Source: Arabidopsis thaliana (lineage: Eukaryota; Streptophyta; Magnoliopsida; Brassicales; Brassicaceae). Taken from it: a stretch of 64,000 bases of DNA. Below, piece after piece: positions 36,442 to 48,561 of the stretch. The notes beneath the pieces are model-generated. The model had not been told where the DNA came from. It made no database searches and saw only the letters and a program-made list of their open reading frames with translations. The position numbers and the translations under genes were made by a program. The stretch spans positions 7,626,101-7,690,100 of the forward strand of contig NC_003074.8 of NCBI RefSeq assembly GCF_000001735.4. Direction: 5' to 3'. How positions within the stretch are numbered: position 1 is the stretch's first letter; every line of letters begins with the position of its first letter.

Positions 36442-37538
36442 CTACGTTTCGAGATTTGGAACTGGATTAGTGAAAGAAAAAGATAAACCTTGGGGCTTCA
36501 TCTTGCAAGCGTATTTTACAGGAACAATGGCACCGGTATGGCTACAAAGGCTCACAATAGCAGGGGCATGCCCATAATAACTCCGCCCTTCGTCAACAAG
36601 AACCACTGGGTCCTGAGGCCTCCGGTGCCACACCATTTTCTCGGGTACCAAATCATTCACACCGGCTTTTTCCCAGTAATGAGTGCCGCGCCAGCTCTCA
36701 TATTTGAACACACCACATAACCGAGCTTTATGACCACTCGGACCCACATGAACCTCCTTACATCGTTTGCAAACTTTTGAAGGATAAACAAGCAATAGTT
36801 TCTTCACACCAGCTCTCACTTTCTCCCACGCCATAAGAGCGTTTGCCCCAACATATTTGAGATCTCCAGCGGGTAAACTCCTGATATCTTCCTCAGAGAT
36901 TTGCGGGTTATCGTGAATTTCCGAATATTGAAGGATTTCTTCAGGATGGATGGCTCCTGCTTGACAACATAGTTCCAAGATTGCGGGAACACGATCATAA
37001 TCAAACCTCTCTTGGTGTCTGATAACACCTTGAGAGATGTTGTGTAAGTGATAGGATTCAACTGGCACAAGTATATCGTTTATGGAACCTGGAACCCATT
37101 CGTGTAGCCTATTGTTACCACGCCGTATATAACTACGACATGTCTCAATCAAATGTCCTTCTTTGCCAACAAACACTTCTGAACAGAATCTGAAAAGTTT
37201 CTACAAGCCTCAGCACTAAAGCAGAGTCTTTTTATTTACTAAACTCAAGAAGAAAAAGAACTTGAAACTTACTTGCATGTCAAGACAGGAAACACCTTAA
37301 GAAGAGCGGCGATGTTACTGATTAGATTCTTTCTAGCTATAAGGATTTCTTCAGCTACAGGAACAATCTCTTTAACCGGGTAATCTTTAGCTCGATTTTC
37401 GATTCTCTTTAGAATCATTGGCCGGAGTTTTCTAAGGTCATCAAGCTTTAATTTGTTGTTTCTTGAAGATGTAGTTGAGTAACTAGCTCTCTGAAATGAG
37501 CTCAATTTTCTCCATAGTTTATGTCTCCAATTCGACAT
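36442..37538 (-). CDS. APO4: APO-family organelle RNA-binding protein APO4
   Basis: APO proteins bind organellar intron RNA and help splicing. APO1 acts on plastid photosystem I-related transcripts; APO4 is reported in mitochondria. Exons 37538-37273 and 37189-36442 give 337 residues, starting [16 protein letters not shown], a basic, serine-rich presequence suited to organelle import. Two APO repeats are visible: [19 protein letters not shown] (first repeat, its zinc-ligand Cys pair split by the intron) and [19 protein letters not shown] (second). Each is followed by a W(V/E)-G/K-ND segment ([32 protein letters not shown]). An in-frame upstream ATG at 37559 would add seven residues, but MSNW gives the known length. 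Confidence 0.94.
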
Positions 37539-37944
37539 AGCAGAGATTAATCTACACAAAGAACAATGAATCAGTGAATGTATATTGAAAAGTACATAAG
37601 CAGAACCATGGATTTATACTGATGAATCGAAAGTACTGAATTTTCGATAAATTAGATAAAATCAGAATCAGTAACATTTCGTCGAGCACCTTATGTGCAA
37701 TTTCAACAGAGAGACGCAAAATCCAGCAGATTCGAATTCATGATCGTAGAAACAACACAGGGACGTAAGCAGAATTAGCTGTGACTCATTACCTAGTTTA
37801 CCAAGGCACTCGATCGCATTCCGCGGAGAAAAATTGAAGGCGTGTGTTTTCCGAGCGACGGCGACGAAGAGGATCCTCTCCACGAGATGGTGGACTCTCT
37901 GGGGACTCGCCGTAAATCTGAAACCCATTAAATGGCTTTTATTT

Positions 37945-37964
37945 TGGGCCATACAATATGGGCC
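37945..37964. promoter_or_regulatory. Pair of site II (TGGGCC) motifs, likely APO4 promoter
   Basis: TGGGCC occurs at 37945-37950 and 37959-37964, about 410 bases upstream of the APO4 start. Site II elements are bound by TCP factors and are frequent in promoters of organelle and growth-related genes, which suits APO4. The 37539-37900 stretch would be its leader, possibly with an intron. Confidence 0.5.
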
Positions 37965-38464
37965 TATACTTTTAACAAAAGAGCTTTTCTGCTTTGATGA
38001 TTGTTTTCACGTAATACAATTTACTTTTTGGTTTCAAGAAATTCCATAACCTGAAATTAAATAATTCGTATAATCTGTAACGTCTTTAATAAAAATCTTT
38101 ATTTACATATCTTGTTTTCTGCTTTGATGTTTATGTAATTGCTTAAAACTATTTACTTATTTTGTATCATCAATTCATTAACATTTTTATTTGTTCAATA
38201 GCCTACCTGTTTTCTATTGTTTCACTAATTAAGAGAACAAATTTAATAAAAACTTATTAAAAGTCTTTATTATTTAAATATTTTACAATTCATAAATTTC
38301 ATAGATTTGCTAAATTGTTGTGATGAGAAAATGGGATACTATAAAGTAGTAGTAGACTAGTAGTTAGTATAGAAACGTTTAAAAACATACAACAAACTTT
38401 TATCATCTCTTTTTGTGACAGGCCCACACTATCAATTCGAAAAGTCTAAACAAAAGTCGCCGTC

Positions 38465-39886
38465 ATGAAAGTAGAACTTGTGTTCATACCATCGCCGGGC
38501 GTTGGCCATATCCGAGCAACAACGGCGTTAGCAAAGCTTCTCGTTGCCAGCGACAACCGCCTCTCCGTCACTCTCATCGTCATTCCTTCACGAGTCTCCG
38601 ACGACGCTTCTTCCTCCGTCTACACGAACTCCGAAGACCGTCTCCGCTACATCCTCCTCCCCGCCCGAGATCAAACTACTGATCTCGTATCTTACATCGA
38701 CAGCCAGAAACCACAAGTAAGAGCCGTCGTGTCCAAGGTCGCTGGAGATGTTTCAACACGTTCAGACTCACGGCTAGCTGGGATTGTCGTAGACATGTTC
38801 TGCACGTCCATGATAGACATCGCCGATGAGTTTAACCTCTCGGCTTATATCTTCTACACGTCCAACGCTTCTTATCTCGGGCTACAGTTCCACGTTCAAT
38901 CTCTTTACGACGAGAAAGAACTCGACGTAAGTGAGTTCAAAGATACGGAGATGAAGTTTGACGTTCCAACTCTGACTCAGCCTTTTCCGGCAAAATGTTT
39001 GCCTTCAGTGATGCTAAACAAGAAATGGTTTCCTTACGTTTTGGGTCGAGCTAGAAGTTTTAGAGCAACGAAGGGTATTTTGGTAAATTCGGTGGCTGAC
39101 ATGGAACCTCAGGCGTTGAGTTTCTTTTCCGGTGGAAATGGGAATACAAATATCCCTCCGGTGTACGCGGTTGGGCCCATTATGGACTTAGAATCTAGCG
39201 GCGATGAAGAGAAGAGAAAGGAGATTTTACATTGGCTAAAAGAGCAACCGACGAAATCTGTAGTGTTTCTCTGTTTTGGGAGCATGGGAGGTTTCAGTGA
39301 GGAACAAGCAAGAGAAATAGCTGTGGCGCTCGAGCGAAGCGGACACAGGTTTCTCTGGTCGCTTCGCCGCGCTTCTCCTGTTGGAAACAAGTCTAATCCT
39401 CCTCCCGGAGAATTCACGAACTTAGAGGAGATTCTTCCAAAAGGGTTTTTAGATCGGACGGTGGAGATAGGGAAGATCATAAGCTGGGCACCACAAGTAG
39501 ATGTGTTGAATAGTCCTGCTATAGGAGCGTTCGTGACACATTGTGGATGGAACTCAATTCTCGAGAGTCTTTGGTTCGGTGTTCCGATGGCGGCGTGGCC
39601 TATCTATGCTGAGCAACAGTTTAACGCGTTTCATATGGTGGATGAGCTTGGTTTAGCGGCGGAGGTAAAGAAGGAGTACCGTAGAGATTTTCTGGTGGAG
39701 GAGCCGGAGATTGTGACGGCTGATGAGATAGAGAGAGGGATCAAGTGTGCGATGGAGCAGGATAGCAAGATGAGGAAGAGGGTGATGGAGATGAAGGATA
39801 AGCTCCACGTGGCGTTGGTGGACGGTGGATCTTCGAACTGTGCTCTAAAGAAGTTTGTTCAAGACGTGGTCGATAATGTTCCATAA
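38465..39886 (+). CDS. UGT71B1: UDP-glucosyltransferase UGT71B1
   Basis: Family 1 glycosyltransferase, cytosolic, that moves glucose from UDP-glucose to small phenolic or flavonoid acceptors. Single exon, 473 residues. The N-terminal acceptor domain has the catalytic His15 (FIPSPGVGH) and the partner Asp110 (GIVVDMFCTSM). The linker carries VYAVGPIMDLES. The C-terminal donor domain has [16 protein letters not shown] and the 44-residue PSPG box at 341-384, beginning WAPQVDVL, with [17 protein letters not shown] and ending YAEQ, where the last Gln favours UDP-glucose. It is the first of five intact UGT71B genes here, and one of two on the plus strand. All key residues are present. Acceptor range is from the literature as I remember it. 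Confidence 0.97.
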   Translation: MKVELVFIPSPGVGHIRATTALAKLLVASDNRLSVTLIVIPSRVSDDASSSVYTNSEDRLRYILLPARDQTTDLVSYIDSQKPQVRAVVSKVAGDVSTRSDSRLAGIVVDMFCTSMIDIADEFNLSAYIFYTSNASYLGLQFHVQSLYDEKELDVSEFKDTEMKFDVPTLTQPFPAKCLPSVMLNKKWFPYVLGRARSFRATKGILVNSVADMEPQALSFFSGGNGNTNIPPVYAVGPIMDLESSGDEEKRKEILHWLKEQPTKSVVFLCFGSMGGFSEEQAREIAVALERSGHRFLWSLRRASPVGNKSNPPPGEFTNLEEILPKGFLDRTVEIGKIISWAPQVDVLNSPAIGAFVTHCGWNSILESLWFGVPMAAWPIYAEQQFNAFHMVDELGLAAEVKKEYRRDFLVEEPEIVTADEIERGIKCAMEQDSKMRKRVMEMKDKLHVALVDGGSSNCALKKFVQDVVDNVP

Positions 39887-40998
39887 TCCATAGGAACGTG
39901 CTCGATAATGTACCATAGGAACATGGTTGGGTGTTTTGTGATAGAATAATGGGAATCTTTTAAAAGGACTATGATGACATGATTGAAAACAACCAGTCTG
40001 AAAGTATAATAATAGTTACGTGTACTTTTGTCTATTAAGCAAAATAATGCAATTTACGTTTCGGTAAGATTGTAAGAAAAGAAATGCAGTTTATGTCTAA
40101 ACAATCTATTTATATTTTGTTATCTGCAAAGAATAATCACACTATGTGCACGAATTATCTGGATTTATCAAACTATTTATGATCTAACAGTGACTTATTG
40201 AGATAGAACTTCAATATTTCAACACAAGATTTAGTCTTATGAATCTATAAGTTGTTCCAATATCTAAAAATTTAGGGAAGTGAAGGATTCTGTTCACGAC
40301 TTGAAAGTGCTTTAGTTGCATACTAAATCTTGAACTCACCTTAAGTCCAATGCTGACATCACCCCACAAAAAGAAAAAACAACTACATCATGGTTTCTTA
40401 GAAATACTAATTTACATTTTGAGAATGTTATAATAGACTTATAGCTTGGTTCAATCACGGACCAAAACGAAAATTTTATGAGTTATCATATTAGGTGACT
40501 TTTTAAAAACACTTTTTGGAAAAATGTGAAATATTTGTTTGCTACTTTCGCATCAGTAACCGAGAAGGTGGAAGAGTGGAGTACGTTTCTTGGATAGGTC
40601 ATTATATATGTGGACCAAAAAGAGAGTCTGTTTGTTCTGCGTCGTGTCTTGTGACTCTTGTCTATTATGCATCCCACCACATGCTTGATATCTCGAGAAA
40701 CAATAATACATGCCAACAAAATCTCAATGAATTAAACGTCGGTTACCTTTAATTGTATGATAGTGCAGTATATAGCTGACAATTAAAAGAAAAAAATACT
40801 AACGTAACGTACTAACGTTGAAGTCTGAAGATCAAGATTGTATGGCCTGTGACAAAAGTTAAACTAACATCAGTAGATGTCCAAGTACCACATGTCATGT
40901 ATGCTAAAGACGAATCTTATCTCTTCACCGAAACATCTTCAACCTTCAATAGGAGAAACCAATTCTCAATTGCTACAAAAATATAAATATTTTGAAAA
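39887..40998. other. Spacer between UGT71B1 and HYR1
   Basis: UGT71B1 3' UTR followed by AT-rich promoter sequence for HYR1. No gene or clear repeat. No TATA box at a normal distance from the HYR1 ATG was obvious; the atataaata at 40981-40989 is too close to the ATG. Confidence 0.5.
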
Positions 40999-42456
40999 AT
41001 GAAACTGGAGCTGGTGTTCATACCATCACCTGGTGACGGACATCTCCGGCCATTAGTGGAGGTAGCTAAGCTTCATGTTGACCGTGACGACCATCTCTCC
41101 ATCACCATCATCATCATCCCTCAGATGCATGGATTTAGTAGCAGTAACTCTTCTTCTTACATCGCTTCTCTCTCCTCTGATTCTGAAGAACGTCTTAGCT
41201 ACAACGTTCTCTCCGTCCCTGATAAACCAGACTCCGATGACACCAAACCACATTTTTTCGACTACATTGATAACTTCAAGCCGCAGGTCAAAGCCACGGT
41301 GGAAAAACTTACTGACCCGGGTCCACCAGATTCGCCGTCGCGTCTTGCTGGATTCGTGGTGGATATGTTTTGCATGATGATGATTGATGTCGCTAATGAG
41401 TTTGGTGTTCCCAGTTACATGTTTTACACATCCAACGCAACGTTTCTTGGATTGCAAGTTCATGTTGAATACCTTTACGACGTTAAGAACTATGACGTTA
41501 GTGACCTCAAGGACTCGGACACTACTGAGCTGGAAGTTCCTTGTTTGACTCGTCCTTTACCGGTTAAGTGTTTCCCCTCGGTTCTATTAACCAAGGAGTG
41601 GTTACCGGTTATGTTTAGACAAACCAGAAGATTCCGAGAAACTAAAGGTATTTTGGTAAATACATTCGCTGAGCTTGAGCCTCAAGCTATGAAGTTTTTC
41701 TCCGGCGTAGATAGTCCTCTGCCTACGGTGTACACAGTTGGACCGGTTATGAATCTTAAAATCAACGGTCCAAATTCATCTGACGATAAGCAATCGGAGA
41801 TCCTACGGTGGCTAGACGAGCAGCCACGTAAATCCGTTGTTTTCCTCTGTTTCGGAAGCATGGGAGGTTTCCGTGAGGGCCAAGCTAAAGAAATCGCAAT
41901 CGCGCTTGAGCGAAGTGGTCACCGCTTTGTCTGGTCTCTTCGTCGTGCTCAACCAAAAGGATCGATAGGACCTCCCGAAGAATTTACGAATCTTGAGGAA
42001 ATTCTCCCGGAAGGATTCTTGGAACGGACGGCAGAGATAGGAAAGATTGTAGGTTGGGCTCCACAAAGCGCCATTCTAGCAAATCCTGCGATCGGAGGGT
42101 TCGTGTCGCATTGTGGATGGAACTCGACGCTAGAGAGTCTATGGTTCGGAGTTCCGATGGCTACGTGGCCGCTTTACGCAGAGCAACAAGTTAACGCGTT
42201 CGAGATGGTTGAGGAGCTAGGGCTAGCGGTGGAGGTCCGAAATAGTTTCCGAGGAGATTTCATGGCGGCGGATGATGAGTTGATGACGGCAGAGGAGATA
42301 GAGAGAGGGATCCGGTGTTTGATGGAGCAGGATAGTGACGTGAGGAGTAGAGTGAAGGAGATGAGCGAGAAGAGTCACGTAGCTTTAATGGACGGTGGAT
42401 CTTCGCACGTTGCTCTTCTAAAGTTTATTCAAGACGTCACTAAGAATATCTCTTGA
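40999..42456 (+). CDS. HYR1: UDP-glucosyltransferase HYR1 (UGT71B2)
   Basis: Same family and fold as UGT71B1. Single exon, 485 residues. Named HYPOSTATIN RESISTANCE 1 because it glucosylates the synthetic compound hypostatin in vivo into an active form. Catalytic His15 is in FIPSPGDGH and the partner Asp in [27 protein letters not shown] is followed by the PSPG box at residues 353-396, from [15 protein letters not shown] through [15 protein letters not shown] to YAEQ. The loop after residue 50 ([20 protein letters not shown]) is longer than in UGT71B1. It is a tandem duplicate of UGT71B1, 1.1 kb downstream in the same direction. Natural substrate not evident from sequence. Confidence 0.95.
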   Translation: MKLELVFIPSPGDGHLRPLVEVAKLHVDRDDHLSITIIIIPQMHGFSSSNSSSYIASLSSDSEERLSYNVLSVPDKPDSDDTKPHFFDYIDNFKPQVKATVEKLTDPGPPDSPSRLAGFVVDMFCMMMIDVANEFGVPSYMFYTSNATFLGLQVHVEYLYDVKNYDVSDLKDSDTTELEVPCLTRPLPVKCFPSVLLTKEWLPVMFRQTRRFRETKGILVNTFAELEPQAMKFFSGVDSPLPTVYTVGPVMNLKINGPNSSDDKQSEILRWLDEQPRKSVVFLCFGSMGGFREGQAKEIAIALERSGHRFVWSLRRAQPKGSIGPPEEFTNLEEILPEGFLERTAEIGKIVGWAPQSAILANPAIGGFVSHCGWNSTLESLWFGVPMATWPLYAEQQVNAFEMVEELGLAVEVRNSFRGDFMAADDELMTAEEIERGIRCLMEQDSDVRSRVKEMSEKSHVALMDGGSSHVALLKFIQDVTKNIS

Positions 42457-43359
42457 ATCTAAGATGATGAGGCTCGTCTCAGAAGACGAAGAAACATATA
42501 TATTAGCACTTATAAGAAAAAGACATGTTGGCAGAGATTCAAGACATATATCTCTTGAACCAGATTAGTAACTTACTGTATTTTTTCTTTCTTTACTTGC
42601 ATTGATATTAAAATTACATTCACTAGTGTCGAAAACGTCACTGATAAATCTCTTGAAGACGTTCGCTAAAAAACATCTTTTGACTATTCTCATCCATGGC
42701 TAGGATGAATTCCATGTTTCGTTGAAAATATCTTTATAAGAATTGAAACTCCTGACTTCACTATACAGAGTTTTTGATATACATAGTCAGATATTCTAGA
42801 TTCGTAACTGCCAAACGTTGTACACTTGAACTATTGAGCTTTCTAAACCTAAAAACTACATATATAAATTGTGTGGCCATATAGGTGACCCTTTATACTA
42901 TATGGGTCAAACTTAGTCTAGTGGACATTTATGGGCCTTGTTTCATATCCACTTCACAATGTAGTATAAATAAATGGAATTAAAAAATAGTTTCCTCTGC
43001 TTTGGGAGTTGCTTGAAGCCTAAGTTTGATGTCTTGAATTATGAGTATTCTTAAAATGGAATCATGAGAAATTTAAAATTTAAAATAGTCACTCGTACTT
43101 AGTGGGGAAGTAAGTAGTCTTAGCTAGACTTATAGTTGTGCACTTTAGTTTTATTTTTTTAATGTAAGAAAAAATAATTTATAACCTAAAAGATAAAGAC
43201 AGTGAATGATTAAGAGAGATGAATCAAAAGTCTCACAAGACTCTCAAGCCAAGCAAAAGATTTTTGCTACGTCATTTCCCGTTAATTTTGGTGACTATAG
43301 TTGTTAGACAGATTGAGTGATAAGTTTTCAGGTATTTGAAGTTTTTTTTATATGGATGA
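42457..43359. other. Spacer after HYR1
   Basis: HYR1 3' UTR and AT-rich DNA up to the miniature transposon. No gene seen. Confidence 0.5.
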
Positions 43360-43765
43360 TTATTTAATGGGTGATTTACATGAATAACACTTTTATTGAA
43401 AATAATTAAAGATATAGCACTATATATGTATTTATTAAGTAAGTAACTTAGAGGGTAGGTAAAAAGACCTAAGGTGGTGGTGGTGGAGGTTCAGACGACG
43501 GCGGCGGTGGTGGTGGTCTGGCAGCGGCGGTGGTGATTCCGGTGACGGCGGCGGTGGGTATCCGGCGGTGGCGGTGGGTATCCGGCGATGGCGGTGGTTG
43601 TCCGGCGACGGTGTTGGTTGTGGTGGTGGTTAGTGGTGTTAGTGGTGAGGGTAAAATTGTAGTAATTTATATTATATAGATGTTATAATGTTAGGTTTTT
43701 TTGATAGGTTACTTTGTGAATTTATAAATTTTTTAGGTTATATCTGCAAATTTCCCTTATTTAAT
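43360..43765. mobile_element. Non-autonomous Mutator-like element (MITE) with 9-bp TSDs
   Basis: The element spans 43369-43756 (388 bp) and is flanked by the perfect 9-bp direct repeat TTATTTAAT (43360-43368 and 43757-43765), the TSD size of Mutator-like elements. Its ends are imperfect inverted repeats: GGGTGATTTACATGAATAAC at the left against the reverse complement GGGAAATTTGCAGATATAAC at the right, about 14 of 20 matching. There is no transposase. The centre is a GC-rich minisatellite, in strong contrast to the AT-rich flanks. Confidence 0.8.
43475..43640. repeat. GC-rich ggcggt minisatellite inside the Mutator-like element
   Basis: Strand-biased G-rich repeat built on gcggtgg and tccggcg. 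Three clear 20-bp units, gcggtgggtatccggcggtg and relatives, lie at 43551-43570, 43571-43590 and 43591-43610; the flanks are looser ggtggt and ggcggt runs. Confidence 0.85.
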
Positions 43766-45841
43766 TCGTACACGTTTGTTATTTACTATTGAAAAGGAGG
43801 CCTTCAAAACAAACCTAACCATTTTAGGTTTTTTCAACCTTAACCATTTCAATTTTAGGAAAAATATTAGAAATTAATTCTCTCATAATCTATGGGTGAA
43901 TATGTAAAAGCATTGAATTCTGAATATTTTTTAATTTGGAACTATTGCTTCTTCTTCTTCTTTTTCGTTAAAGGATTTTCTTAATTAAAGAAACGAATGC
44001 CTACAAATTATTTTACAAAAATAAACCCTGTTGAAGAAGTGAACCAATTTCGAAAGACTTTAAAGGGGACCTGCCAACAACTATCTGCCAAACAAGAAGG
44101 AGAAGAAGATATGGAAGCTTTATTTGGTATATTAGGTCAAATATCTCTAAACTAATAACTAATTGAGTAATAAACCACAATTGCATATATGTGTATAAAC
44201 CATTAGGTATTATGTCTCAGCCATTACAAAACGATTTTTATTTTTAAATCTGAAAAAAATAGTTTAAGAACATGTAAAAGTAACTTCCAAACAATCGTGT
44301 CATCTTCTCATTTTCATATAGCGCTTTTTTTTTTGTATGGATAAAATCGTTTTCATACTATCATATAGATGAAATTCTTCATTTTAGACTTGTTTCTTGT
44401 GCGATACAATCTTTTGGTTTAGATGAAATATCATATTCCTAATATTTTCATGTCTTCAAATTTTTTAAAATTTAAGATTTCTAAGAAATGACGAATGACA
44501 GAAGATGACAATGTATATAAGAAATAGGACATCAAGGCTTTGGCAATAAAGCAGACAAGATGAAAAGGTTGTTGTGAATGCACGGGCAAATTATATGATT
44601 TTTTCATATTCGATTTCCATGAATAATTATTTATGTTTTCACATTAACGATAAAATTGTAAATTTTTTCTTTCAAAATGTTAAACTTGGAAATTCAGAAA
44701 TATTATATTACAAATACAAAAAAAAATTAAACATGGTCTTTCGAGGATTTATCTAATTTTTACTAAGGTTAGTTTGTCATTCCTTGACGCTATTTCTTCT
44801 TTGGCCGAAGAAGACAAGGTAGATATGCAAATCTAACTTTTGCTGAATTTGTCAATACTTCTTCCATACATATCATATGCATTGTAAATATATGTATGCA
44901 CTAGATGATCCAACAATTTTAGACAAATAACTAGGAAAATGCGGTTTCCATTTATATTACAAAAGAATTTTATCATAACTTAAATTATATAGAACTTAGT
45001 TTTTTTTTATTACAGCTTATAATAGAACTTCGATTTATGGCTAAAATTTGCATGAAAGCTTCATAATGGCAACTCATGGAGGTGTGAGAAAGAACAAAAT
45101 AAATATTTTAAGACCCAATTTTGAATTTTGCCATGTGCCATATCTTTAATTAGTGTGTATTTCTCTTACACTTTTCGCTATTACGTACTATTTTATTCTA
45201 TCCGTATATATTCGGATTTTTTAAAAAATCGTAAACTTATTTTTGTAAGTGGAAAAGAATTTGTTAGTGGGTTTAGGTGATTATGCGTCGGTATCTTTCC
45301 TTTTCATTGGTCCTTTTTTTATCTTTTATTTTTTTTTTGTCTTTTGCCAAATCTATTGTTCATTAAATCAAAGTGAAAAAGTGTCTTTGGAGATTAAACT
45401 ATTACACGATGCTGGAAATGTTCTGATCCGATCGTTTTTCTTCTTGACGCGTTTTCTTCTTACAGCTGCCTAGCAGCATTGATCTTCCGAGCAAGAAAAA
45501 TAGTGGTTAATACCGCATTATTTAATCAAGTTACTATTATCCGATTTGAAAAATGAAATTTCCTAGTTTTATATTATTAACTCTAAAGTCTTGGAATGAA
45601 ATTACTGATCAAGTAGCGACCATAAATATTTTCACACACATCACATATTAGAGAGTGGGTGTATAAGACGACAAAAAAAAATTAGTCTCAAATATATATG
45701 TAGTTTTAATTTTGTGTAATTTAGGGTTAATTAACAGTACTAATTTAGCTTATTTGCTTCAGTTTGATGATTACACTGGTTTACAATTTAAATTATGCTA
45801 ATGAAGTTCGTTAATGCATGGTAATTACTATTAAGAAATCG

Positions 45842-45965
45842 ATTTAACCGGACCTTTAATTTTATACAGTCCGGGTCAGCTAATTCGATTCAATTTTTGA
45901 TTGAACATTTTGCCTTCAATTTTGCTTTCTGCAACCCTATTATAAGATTAAAGGTCCGGTTAAAT
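45842..45965. repeat. Perfect 19-bp inverted repeat, 124 bp overall (MITE-like)
   Basis: ATTTAACCGGACCTTTAAT at 45842-45860 is mirrored exactly as its reverse complement at 45947-45965, with an 86-bp interior. It could be a tiny MITE or a hairpin. I see no clear flanking target duplication. Confidence 0.8.
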
Positions 45966-46393
45966 ATACAAAAGGGAGACTAGCAAGTTGTGGGACAATT
46001 ATTTAGACTTCTTCTCCTTTCACTTCCTTAAGTCACATGCCATTATTGGGGTCTATCATATACTATTACTACTTTTACATGTTGTTTAACATTTTTCTTC
46101 TTGATTTGATAATTGAGGCAAAAACATGTGGAAAAGTAAGGTCTTTTTACTATTCAAGTGTTCACGGCAAATAAATTTACTTGCTTTTGTCTCTGGCATA
46201 GTAGTGGTTAATTATAATTGAAATTGTAGGCTGAAATCACCATAAATTAGTTTGTTTAGTTTAACATTTACGTTTGAGACTAGTATTAGTAGATATTATA
46301 CATGTAACATTCGCATTTTATGATTAAAACTATGGATATTTTTAATTTTTAATGACATTTATTTTAGAAGTGTCTAATTAATTTTTAGTGATT

Positions 46394-46397
<4 letters not shown>

Positions 46398-46429
<32 letters not shown>
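46398..46429. repeat. (AT)n microsatellite
   Basis: An uninterrupted AT dinucleotide run of about 32 bases. Confidence 0.95.
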
Positions 46430-46432
<3 letters not shown>

Positions 46433-47144
46433 TTTTAACTTCATTTGCCATCTTATATTTCTAAGTTTATTCCGTATATACTATGTATATATCAAGTTTA
46501 ATAAACATTTGTAAAAAAATGATGTGTTTACTAATAAGTAATAACTACCTTACCGTTTTTAACAAAACATATTTATATATAGTCATATAGACCGAAGAGG
46601 AGACTATGTATATGATACCTTGATGAGTGCATGTTAAAAGCAAATAAGTAATTAACGTCTTTTCTAAAGAAATAATTTAATAAGTGTATATATATACTGT
46701 CATAGCCCTTCTTTATGATATATATTAATGAACTGTTCACATGTGATATTAATTATTTAAGACCTGATATTTCTATAAACTTTATCCTTTTGCTTTCTTA
46801 TATAGAAATAAACTCTACATATATATCTTTAGTTCTTTACTTCATTTAGATGACCTCAAATTATTATTTTTAATAAAGATAATCATGGAGCTAATAAAGG
46901 GAGGGTATAAGCTATAAACTATAAACAAAGCTTTTTTTGTTCGGCTGTTTTTGGCTTCTCATTTTATGAAATAAATCTTTACCATCAACAAATTAACTAA
47001 AAATCACAAAACTGACACACACAAAAAAACACAACATTTTGTTCGGCTTTTTTTTTCACTTCCTTTATTGTTTTATTAAAAAAAAATTTAGTTTAGTTTT
47101 TACATAAGTTTTATATTTACTTTCACCATAATGAACAATCCTCT

Positions 47145-47152
47145 TATAAATA
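47145..47152 (+). promoter_or_regulatory. TATA box of PER30
   Basis: TATAAATA lies 93 bases before the ATG and fits a start near 47180 with a leader of about 65 bases. Confidence 0.65.
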
Positions 47153-47244
47153 GACCCCTTCCATTATTGCTCTATATCCTGTCTCTCTTCAGTGACACAA
47201 ACCCAAAGAAAAGTAGTGAGAAACAAAATCGAGGTAACTACTAG

Positions 47245-48561
47245 ATGAAGACGATGACGCAATTAAATATTGCGGTTGTGGTTGTAGTGACGGTTCTTAT
47301 TGGAATGTTGAGATCATCGGAGGCTCAACTTCAAATGAATTTCTACGCGAAGAGCTGTCCAAACGCAGAGAAAATCATTTCAGATCATATTCAAAATCAT
47401 ATCCACAATGGTCCTTCTCTTGCAGCTCCTCTCATCCGAATGCACTTCCATGATTGCTTCGTTAGGGTACTACATATATATAAATTAATAATCACACATT
47501 TATATTAACATATTTTATCCTCTTCTTATTTTTAATAAAAATGGTAATTTAGATAGTAAATTTGAGCTAGAGCAGAATATTTGAGATTTATTGCATTTTT
47601 TCAATATTGACACTGAACTTTTGTTTTTTAAGGGATGTGACGGATCGGTGTTGATAAATTCAACATCTGGTAACGCAGAGAGAGATGCACCACCGAATCT
47701 AACACTTAGAGGATTCGGTTTCGTGGAAAGGATTAAGGCTCTTCTTGAAAAAGTGTGTCCTAAGACTGTTTCTTGCGCAGATATCATTGCTTTGACTGCT
47801 AGAGACGCAGTTGTCGCCACCGTAAGTGTTACAAAACTATAAACTCGTGACTTAATTCATTAGTTACGCAAACTAATTGTAATTATAATCTAAAATTTGA
47901 CAGGGAGGTCCTTCATGGAGTGTTCCAACGGGTAGAAGAGACGGTAGGATCTCAAATAAGACGGAGGCTACTAATAACATTCCACCTCCAACGAGTAATT
48001 TCACGACTTTACAACGACTTTTCAAAAACCAAGGCCTTAATCTCAAGGACCTTGTTCTGCTCTCTGGTACGTTCATTAACCCGAAATAGCCAAATTGGTC
48101 TCCGGTAAGTTGTTATAACCGGTTTACTATTTTTTTTTTGTTCAGGGGCTCACACGATTGGCGTCTCACATTGTTCTTCCATGAATACGCGTCTCTACAA
48201 CTTCTCGACTACAGTAAAACAAGATCCATCTCTCGATAGCCAGTATGCAGCAAATCTAAAGGCTAACAAATGTAAGAGCCTTAACGACAATAGCACCATC
48301 CTCGAGATGGATCCCGGTAGTAGCAGAAGCTTCGATCTCAGTTATTATAGGCTTGTCTTGAAGAGGAGAGGCTTGTTTCAGTCTGATTCTGCATTAACAA
48401 CGAACTCAGCGACTTTGAAGGTGATCAACGACTTGGTCAACGGTTCTGAAAAGAAGTTTTTCAAAGCTTTTGCTAAGTCAATGGAGAAGATGGGGAGAGT
48501 TAAAGTGAAGACTGGCTCAGCTGGTGTGATCAGGACACGGTGTTCTGTCGCTGGAAGTTAG
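47245..48561 (+). CDS. PER30: Class III secretory peroxidase PER30
   Basis: Haem peroxidase secreted to the cell wall or apoplast, using hydrogen peroxide to oxidise phenolics. Exons 47245-47466, 47633-47821, 47904-48066 and 48146-48561 follow the classic three-intron pattern of the family and give 329 residues. A signal peptide (about residues 1-27, core LNIAVVVVVTVLIGML) precedes the mature start QLQMNFYAKSCPNAE. The distal haem site is RMHFHDCFVRGCDGS, cut by intron 1 after FVR. SCADIIALTARDAV and GGPSWSVPTGRRDG are the usual substrate-channel segments, and the proximal haem His is in LSGAHTIGVSH. The Cys residues of the four disulfides are in their normal places, including the final IRTRCSVAGS. 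It sits inside the UGT71B cluster but is unrelated to it. Confidence 0.96.

Larger units (their letters stand above)
43766..47144. other. Intergenic region between the Mutator-like element and PER30
   Basis: About 3.4 kb, very AT-rich. It contains the 19-bp inverted repeat and the AT microsatellite listed separately. ORFs such as 45249-45473 are hydrophobic, low in complexity and unsupported. Confidence 0.55.

Noticed and set aside
37668-37952. 94-codon minus-strand ORF upstream of APO4
   Set aside because: It lies in the presumed APO4 leader and promoter and has no recognised domain.
41053-41463. 136-codon minus-strand ORF opposite HYR1
   Set aside because: Antisense shadow of HYR1 with no family similarity.
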